From NCBI GenBank assembly GCA_958496175.1, contig OY292276.1, forward strand, positions 53,271,080 through 53,335,079: DNA of 64,000 bases, read 5' to 3'. Both the position numbers and the translations under genes were made by a program. Below are positions 56,896 through 64,000 of the stretch, piece after piece. Numbering within the stretch: position 1 is the first letter of the stretch; every line of letters begins with the position of its first letter. The notes below the pieces were generated by a model. The model did no database searches and was not told where the DNA came from. It was given only the letters and a program-made list of their open reading frames with translations. This DNA is from Sisyra terminalis. Its lineage: Eukaryota > Arthropoda > Insecta > Neuroptera > Sisyridae.

Positions 56896-58302
56896 ACATA
56901 AAATAATAAACGTGGCGAATTGAGAACTTCTTGAAAACAATACAAATTATATACGATAATTTATAGGTAATATAAACTTATTTTATTGCCCGAGGATCAT
57001 ATAAATTCTTAAAACTTTCTTTGCCAATTTGCCAATTATTTTTAAATACTTTTTTTTATTCAAGCTACTGTTTTTTTTACAATTTATCATTACCAATCTC
57101 AACAAAAATTTGGAAATAAATTTTATAATTTGTTGAACAAATCTTATCTAAGATATAATTTATTAGGCATTCAAAGAGAAAAGATTTTTTGTTTTGTTCT
57201 CCATTGAAAACGAAATTTCGTCTTAAAAATGCAAGTTTTTATTCATCTTGAATGCATAAACATTCATTTTATGCTTTCTAGAATTGATTGCAAAGATAAG
57301 AAAATTTTTTCACAGTTTTTTTCCATTTGTAGCTGTTAATATGTCAGTATACTAATTCACTTTTTAGCGAAAAAAATTCACTAAAGCATTAAAATATTTC
57401 AATAGAAATTGACTGTAGGAGTGTACCATCCACCAAAAACGAAAAAAAAAATGATTAAAATTCAAAAACTTGAACAATTTGCAAGTGATATCTTCCACTT
57501 TTGGGTGTTTGCAAATGAAATTAAAATTTATTGCCGGCTTTAAAACAACTTAAATCTTATTCAAATTCATTTCCTGCTTTATCAAACTCCATATTGAGTA
57601 ATTCAGAGAATAAATAAATTTGATTTTATTTGAATTTCAACAAATTTGAATTAGAGAAGAACAGATTTACTGACAGTGAAACGTAAAATATAATAGAACA
57701 TGTAAGATTGGAATGGGAGTGTAAACAGATAAGCCGATAGGTACTATCGAGTAAAGAAATAAAATTACCGTTTCTATACATTTTGAGAAAGTGATTTCCT
57801 TTTCGCATTTCATTAAATCTTTAATTTATGATTCTAAATATATTATTTTAAAATACATTTAGTACTTCTTTTTCTTTTATTCGTTAACTATTCAACCAAA
57901 ACACAATAACATCTGTTGCATTATTTCTGAACAAGAAGTAATATTATATGGTTCTGCAAAAATATATGTAAATTCGTATTAGAAGTTGGTTTGTATTTCA
58001 AATATTAAAACTTTTTAAAAAAATTTATGTTTCATCTTATGTTTTTCGACTGACTAATGTAAAAGTGTAAAGGTGAAACCACCCACAATGTGTCAACTTT
58101 TCCTTTTGTGTTTATTCACGATTTATTTTAATCAAAAAGTTTCAATGTTCGAAACGAAAAATATTTGAAACTTTTTCTTTTTCTGATTCTTACTTTGATG
58201 TTGTGTAATTTTTTTGTCTAAATGTTTTTCTGATATAATATTTTCCGTTGGGGATCTGGGGATATAACCATGATAAATCGGCCTCGTTATGATATATTTT
58301 AA
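56896..58302. other. No feature recognised apart from a weak exon candidate
   Basis: AT-rich DNA downstream of the last firm exon. Only the weak terminal-exon candidate at 57282-57355 stands out. Confidence 0.5.
57282..57355 (+). CDS. Weak candidate for the terminal ANKDD1A exon
   Basis: After the acceptor ctttctag an exon in the required phase would complete a Glu codon and read ELIAKIRKFF, then about 15 more residues to a TAA at 57353-57355. The family normally ends the death domain with an AE-x-IRKK-like basic tail, so the IRK is suggestive. However, the register would need a 2-3 residue insertion and the local sequence is lysine-prone AT-rich DNA. The true exon may lie beyond 64000. Confidence 0.2.
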
Positions 58303-59363
58303 GGGGATCTGAAACCATGATTTTCTATTATGAAAATCACAACTTCTTGACCTAATTTCTCTGAAATTCTTTCACCAATTTCAATGAAATTTGGCAGGCT
58401 TAATCTATTTTTCAATGGGAACCAGCTGAGTAGTTTTCGTTTAGAATAATTCATCTGAAATTTTTAGCCCTATTTTTTCCAAAACTCTCTAACTAATTTT
58501 AATGAAACGTGGTGAACTTACTCTACTCTCCAATTATAACAAACTGAAGAACTAATATTTAAAATAATCAATTACAAAAAAAAATACAAATATTTGAAAA
58601 AAATGACTATAACTTTGTTCATAAAATACGTCACGCTAAAATAAGCTTTTTTTGACCCCCTCCCCTCATTGTCACGCTGTGTCACACTTTCTGTGACCCC
58701 TCTAGAAATATTTCATCACAAAACTAAGACCCCCCCCTGAATATGATAACTTTCAATTAAAAGTGCACAAATTTTGAGAATTGAAAATATTTATATTGAT
58801 TTATATTTATATTGATAAAAATTGAAAAAGAAAAATAGTCGAAAGAAATATTAATTTAAAATTTTTTGACGAACGGCAAACGTCACGTTACCGAAGACCC
58901 CCCCTTTTGTTACATCTTGTCACACTCAGCAAGATCCTTCCCTCCCTTGTATGTGAACGTATTTTATGAACGGCCCCTTACTAAAAAAAATATTTTTAAA
59001 TGTAATCATGTTTTCGAGTTCCTTTATTCAATATGTTTAAACACTATATAAATATCGTCATAAAAATTTTTAAACGATTTGCTTTAGTAGTTTAGGAGAA
59101 AATGGGTCAAATATAAAAAAAAATATCATTTTTCAGGAGAACCAATTGTATGAAAACTAAAGGGAACCGGTTTTAAGGGTGTTTTATTTCTATCGATATA
59201 TCACTATAATCGATTCGTAAATGTAATAAAGCAAATTTTAAAGAAGCTATAATGGTGAGAATCACAAAAAATTAGTACCAAATTACTAGGAATGAGTTAT
59301 ATTTTTAAAGTTGGTAAAAATTTTTTTTTGACTATTTTTCAAAAATTTCTCCTTTGGGTCCCC
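58303..59363. mobile_element. Possible TTAA-flanked element
   Basis: TTAA followed by GGGGATCTG on the left and GGGTCCCC followed by TTAA on the right (58299-58302, 59364-59367) could be short terminal repeats of an old 1.06-kb element. Inner gtcacgctgtgtcacac and gaacggcccctta segments look repeat-derived. Only about 6-8 bp of the termini match, so this is weak. Confidence 0.35.
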
Positions 59364-59367
59364 TTAA

Positions 59368-60279
59368 TGATATTTTAGAGATTTGTAGGTAGAATAGGGA
59401 TTGCAATCGACAGTATTTGAACATATCTTATTGAGTAATGATTTGTTCTGCTTATGGTCTTTGGAGGAAAACTTACTTGTATTACTTCTCGTTTCTTGTA
59501 GCATAAATATATCGATAAGTTAAGAAGTAGAACTGGTATCTATTGTTATTTTAAAGCTGAAATATTTTATTAGTTATTGACTGTAATGATTTAAACATCA
59601 CTCTACCAATGTTAATTATAAAACATTTTAGCCATCATTTGCTAATTTAGTACCTACTACACGAAGAGTTCCTGCATGTGTTTCCGAAGGATAGCATTTT
59701 TCGTGAAATTCACTACTCTATTTCTGTAAATATAGTTAAGTCTTAATCACAGTTTTTCTGTGGGATATTTCTGTTTATATAGAGATCATTCTGTGCAAAT
59801 TTTATTAGTTTTCATTCGGTCCCTTTTTAGATATTGACTTCAGAAAATAGACGTTTTAAGGTTTTTAGCCATTTTTTAAGGCTCTAAAAAGAAAAGGAGT
59901 TCATTCTCTGGGCTAAAACTTACACTACAGATTGTTGTAATGGTATTCAACAAAAGAAGCCTAATATCAATAGTGATTCTTTATTCTTTCATATTATTTG
60001 ATTGCCTTGAAAATTGATTTTCTTTCATGGTAGGAAAATTAAAATATGTATCCATAAAGTTTATTTTATGCTAAATGCATTGGTTTTTGAACTATTCTGT
60101 TTTTTTCTCTTTTTTTGTGGACTATTATATATTTTGCACCAGTTCAGCGATGTGTCGCTATACCATGGTGGTGATAACCAGCGATTGACCTTTAACGGCG
60201 TTTAAGTAGCTGGAGGATTCGAACTTCATTCCCCTGTCTTTTTTATTTTCTCATTTGTTGATTGTTCTTGACCTTGCGG
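59368..60279. other. No gene; probably includes LINE 3' sequence
   Basis: AT-rich. The last 100-200 bp before 60280 (gtgtcgctataccatggtgg) are probably the 3' untranslated part of the minus-strand LINE, whose end I cannot define. Confidence 0.45.
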
Positions 60280-61418
60280 TCAAGCAACTGCTATTTCTTG
60301 GAGCTCTTGAGGGAGTTTCCGCTTCAGCCTTCTTTGTTTTATAGTTTCCCCCAAGTTTAGTTCTACTGCACTAGGACAATTTTCCAGACCGTTAAGAAAA
60401 TTCCTTGTGATTACGATTAGAAAGTCTTTTATGGATGGAAAGTTCATTTCTTGATGAATTTGGTTGTTTTTCACATACCATGGAGCTTTAGTGATGATTC
60501 TCAAGACTCTATTTTGGAACACCTGTAGGTCATTGTGATTTTTCTTTGACGATGGAAGCCAGACTGCGCAAGAGTATGTGATAAGTGGTCTAATGACTGA
60601 TTTGTATATCATCATTGGACATTCCATACTTAGACGAGACCTTCTACTGATAAGTGGGCATAGTTGGATGAGTCGAATATTGGTTTCTCTGATTTTACTT
60701 GAAATGTGACTTTGCCAGGTTAATTTCGAGTCTAGAAGTATGCCCAGATATTTAACAGGCGTTTTTTTCTCACACCACGGTATTTCCATGTGATCCAACA
60801 CGATAGGCTCCAATTGGTTGGAGAAACGTCTTAGAGAGAAATTTTTTGCGACACTTTGAGATGGATTTATGAGAATTTTCCATCTACTGAACTAGGAAGA
60901 TAAGTGGTTGATAGACTGCTGGGTTTTCTGAACGGCCTTTTGAAGATCTTTGTCCAGGTTGAAGATGGCGATGTCATCCAAGGTTTATAAAATACACAGG
61001 TAGCCTCATGGTGGCTACGTGATGGATACGTGACGTATCCAGAAGAAATTCGTATATATCTTCAGACTGATTCAATTTCAAAATTCTTCGTATGACGTCA
61101 TTTTTTTTTCTAATGGAGCAACCTGTGTAATTTATAAACCTTGGATATCATCCGCGTACATTGAGGTTATGCAGTGGTCTAGTGACGAAAAATCCGCAAC
61201 GTAGAGATTGAAAAGGGTTGAACCCAATACCGATCCCTAAGGTATTCCCGAGTGGATAGGGTATTCCTTTGATAGCTGGTTATCCATTTTGATTTGGAAG
61301 AAACTATTGCTCAAAAACGAAGAAATTATTTTATATAGATACTCAGGGATATGGTAGTTCTGAAGCTTTGTGAGTAGCCCTTGATGCCAAACTCGATCGA
61401 ACCCTTGCGTCGCATCCT
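60280..61418 (-). pseudogene. Jockey-type non-LTR retrotransposon reverse transcriptase, 5'-truncated and interrupted
   Basis: Read on the minus strand from 61418: a FDRVWHQGLL block, then SKEYPIHSGIP with a stop in place of the following Gln and GSVLGSTLFNLY, then the catalytic YADD at about 61144-61160. A 165-bp element interrupts just after YADD. The frame resumes with IAIFNLDKDLQKAVQ, has another stop after SINHLSS, and continues open for 177 codons from 60813 to 60280: KYLGILLD, WQSHISSK, a PLITYSCAVW block and NRVLRIITKAPW. These are the thumb and C-terminal features of jockey/BEL-free LINE reverse transcriptases. The endonuclease and upstream RT motifs are missing. Confidence 0.85.
60979..61143. 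mobile_element. 165-bp MITE inside the reverse transcriptase, next to YADD
   Basis: Starts CAAGGTTTATAAAATACACA and ends with the inverse (TGTGTAATTTATAAACCTTG). The flanks GATGTCATC (60970-60978) and GATATCATC (61144-61152) are a 9-bp duplication with one mismatch. Removing it and one copy restores YADDIAIF. A 9-bp duplication suggests Mutator-like rather than hAT, but there is no coding sequence to confirm. Confidence 0.8.
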
Positions 61419-63270
61419 ATTTATATATCATATTTTAAAAATAACTAGCCAATTAAATTTTCCACAGCCCACCTTCTTCATTAAAACTTTCCCAACCGCC
61501 ATTTTTAAATGGCTGCCAGGAAAGAACTATAGCTTATTAATTTTTTTTCGGATAGCTTTTTGCGACTGTCTACCTATAAGGAACTCGTAATTGTTGAATC
61601 AGGAAAATAAAAAAAATCCGGAGTGGTTTTAGATGAATTGACCCTTGCATTTAAATAAGGCTTTATAATTTTGCTTTAAATTTGTCACCTTTATGGTATA
61701 TTTTCATCATATCTTAAAGACCTCCCACAATATTAATTAAAAATCAGTTCTTTATTGATTATAATTGTCAATTATACGAATATAAAAGTTTTTTGTTGCT
61801 AAAATTCGTTAATTAGTTACTGAAAACTTTATAATAAAGGAATTAATGTCATAAAGAAATTTTTTTAATTTGAACTACAGCAAAGAAAACGTATAAAATG
61901 TAATTTGTAAAACTTATATTTTTGACAGTTTATTACTCATTAAATTATTTTATGTTTTATATTTACATTTTTTGTGAACATTTCTATAATAACATGATCA
62001 TTAATTCAATGAACGAAAGTGAAAGTTTCCAAAAATTTACTTTTTTTAAAAAAAAAATATTTTCTTTTTATGAGTTATTAGTTTTGGTCGTCAAAAGAAA
62101 TTATAGTCTCATGTCATCGTTTTTTTGAATGTTTTATCAATTAAGAACTATGCATCTTTTACTCATGGCATTTTTTTTTCTCCAATTTATCAGTAATCAA
62201 TAGTCAATTTCGTCAGTTTAATATTGAATTGGTTGGATGAACCAATAGTTTGTTTTTAAATTAGATAGAAGGTATCAACTGAATAATCAATCGGAATTGA
62301 GTAACGGCACGTTTCCACATAATATATATCCCAGATATTTTTGACACGTAAGGATCATACATGATCCATTGTTGGAATCTAGAATGAAAATATTACATTT
62401 TGTTGAGAAATTCCTTATAAATAACTTGGCGATTAGAAAGAATTTTTCAATCTAAACGATATTTCTACATGATAATATGTTCAATGAATAAGTAATAGGT
62501 ATAGTCTTGTCTTTTCTTTTAGTAGTTTAACAACAGCTGTTGGTATACGAATAATATATATTCAAATTAATTTTATCTCGAAAAAAATCAACTGTTTTGC
62601 GAAGATTTCAAAAAAATATTTTGTTAAATTTATAAATATTATGAAAATGAGATTCATTCAATTATAATGAAACGTATTTCACGAAAGGAAATTGCCTTAT
62701 AAATTAATTTTGTTGGAATTGAAGAAGAGGATTCATTTGCAAAAATATTCTACCTGGAGCAATTACCACAGGAATTGTAAATAAGGGGAGGTTTTATTTT
62801 CAAAATGGTAAAACGTCCTTGCCTTTGATTAAGTATTGTGGAAATTCTGCTTAGGGTACTATTTCATTAAAGGCCCTCGCCAGATAAGATGGTCTAAAAT
62901 GTCCTCATTGCAATCGGGCTAATTTTTTTTCTGAAAATACCTTACAGTATTGACAACATGGACAACATCTCAGCCAAGTTTCAACTCTAAAATATGACGC
63001 GTTTTGGTGTGAAAAATAAAAATATTTTTTTATTTTTTTTTCAAAATCAATATTCTCTGAAACTGTTTGATAATACCGAAAAAAGTGCTTATGAATTTCA
63101 AGGTATCACTAAGTAGTACTCCGAGAAAAATTCGTTCTTGAATCAGATCTAGATATTTATTTTTTCAAAAAAATTTTTTATGCCAAAATCGTTTGGTAAA
63201 CCTTAGTTTTGTTTCTATATAATCCTCTATCGTCGTTCTACAATATATAATTTTTTCAGATTTTTAAAAA
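61419..63270. other. No feature recognised
   Basis: AT-rich DNA with chance open frames; no exon, RNA or element ends identified. Confidence 0.55.
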
Positions 63271-63282
63271 TATTAGATAATA

Positions 63283-63715
63283 TTGTGTATACAATATATA
63301 ATATATATTGCAGTCCAATTTATGTAGTATAATTTAATATAATAATATATCAAAATCATACCACAAACATAAATTTGAACAGAAGTTCAAACAAAAATAT
63401 TCGTGACGTATTGCTCAGATACGTATTTCGATTGCCAAGCAATCTTCCTCAGTGGTCATCAAGTAGTTTGGATCACTCCGTAACTACTTTGTGATGATTC
63501 ACATGAATCATTGTGAATCATTGGTAATCGAAATACGTATCTGGGCAATACGTCACGAATATTTTTGTTTGAACTTCTGTTCAAGTTTATGTTTGTGGTA
63601 TGATTTTTATATATTATTATATTAAATTATACTACATAAATTGGACTGCAATTTATCTTATATATTGTATACACACTATAACTGTTCCAAGTCAGCGAAA
63701 AAATCTTATTTTGAT
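63283..63715 (-). mobile_element. Family A hammerhead retroelement copy 3
   Basis: Same termini as 99-533, bounded by a perfect 12-bp duplication TATTAGATAATA (63271-63282, 63716-63727). It has one complete hammerhead-like motif (63413-63456, minus) and a partial inverse half (gtaatcgaaatacgtatc) in the right arm. Confidence 0.75.
63413..63456 (-). ncRNA. Hammerhead-like motif in family A copy 3
   Basis: Minus strand: CTGAGGA, unpaired A, GATTGC/GCAATC, GAAA, ATACGTAT, C, with CCA/TGAG as a short, imperfect stem I. Confidence 0.45.
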
Positions 63716-63822
63716 TATTAGATAATAGTTAAGAAAAGAAGTATTCTTAAAACTTTTTTTTTGTGCTAAAATCTTTTAAGTACCATCACGTAATTTTTTG
63801 TACATCATCCCCTTGTCTCATC

Positions 63823-64000
63823 AAAATAAGATTTTTTCGCTGACTTTGAACCGTTATACTGTGTATACAATATATAGAATATACTGCAGTCCAATTTATG
63901 TAGTATAATTTAATATATTAATAAATAAAAATCATACCATAATCATAAATTTGAACAGAAGTTTAAACAAAAATATTTGTGATGTATTGCCCAGATACGT
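63823..64000 (+). mobile_element. Family A hammerhead retroelement copy 4, cut by the window edge
   Basis: Begins with the tail in inverse orientation (aaaataagattttttcgctg), then tgtgtatacaatatat, and runs into the ribozyme half at the edge (gcccagatacgt). It is therefore opposite in orientation to the copy 110 bp upstream. Confidence 0.75.

Noticed and set aside
1..64000. tRNA, rRNA, CRISPR or prokaryotic operon signals
   Set aside because: None were found. Palindromic repeats are dispersed transposons, not regularly spaced arrays, and no cloverleaf with a GGTTCGAATCC-type arm was seen.

Overview
The window is AT-rich animal DNA, most likely from an insect or other arthropod. The signs are small coding islands in long AT-rich introns with GT-AG junctions, many MITEs and fold-back elements, hAT, pogo-like and mariner-like remnants, and a decayed jockey-type LINE. 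No bacterial gene organisation, rRNA, tRNA or CRISPR array was seen.

The only host gene I can support is on the + strand. Nine exons spread over 25481-53227 join in frame into about 457 residues: ten ankyrin repeats followed by a death domain. The repeat order and the death-domain segment match the animal ANKDD1A family (ankyrin repeat and death domain-containing protein 1A), a putative cytoplasmic scaffold or adaptor. The gene is partial. The first visible exon corresponds to the second ankyrin unit of the family, so at least one 5' exon is missing from what I could find. The last visible exon ends in phase 1 inside the death domain; a weak candidate for the final exon lies at 57282-57355. 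Seven of the eight visible introns are phase 0 and fall exactly between ankyrin repeats, and four exons are exactly 99 bp (33 codons).

Layout: 1-25480 is upstream or 5' intronic DNA made of transposon remnants. 25481-53227 holds the exons and introns, and most introns are swollen by resolvable insertions. 53228-64000 is repeat-rich and includes a mariner-like composite, a jockey-type reverse transcriptase pseudogene (minus strand, about 60280-61418) and two copies of a hammerhead-bearing retroelement.

The most interesting repeat content is hammerhead-ribozyme-like. Several unrelated repeat families carry the same fold: a CTGANGA core, a perfect or near-perfect stem II, GAAA, and a short self-complementary stem III ending in a UH cleavage site. 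The best example is at 16763-16811. One family (435 bp when intact; copies at 99-533, 28427-29910, 63283-63715, 63823-64000 and a fragment at 51537-51624) is bounded by 12-13 bp target-site duplications at three loci. That fits a non-autonomous, Penelope-like or retrozyme-like retroelement. A second theme is a set of 0.8-1.0 kb long-inverted-repeat elements with 8-bp duplications and shared internal motifs, often nested in one another, so several insertion events can be reconstructed to the base.
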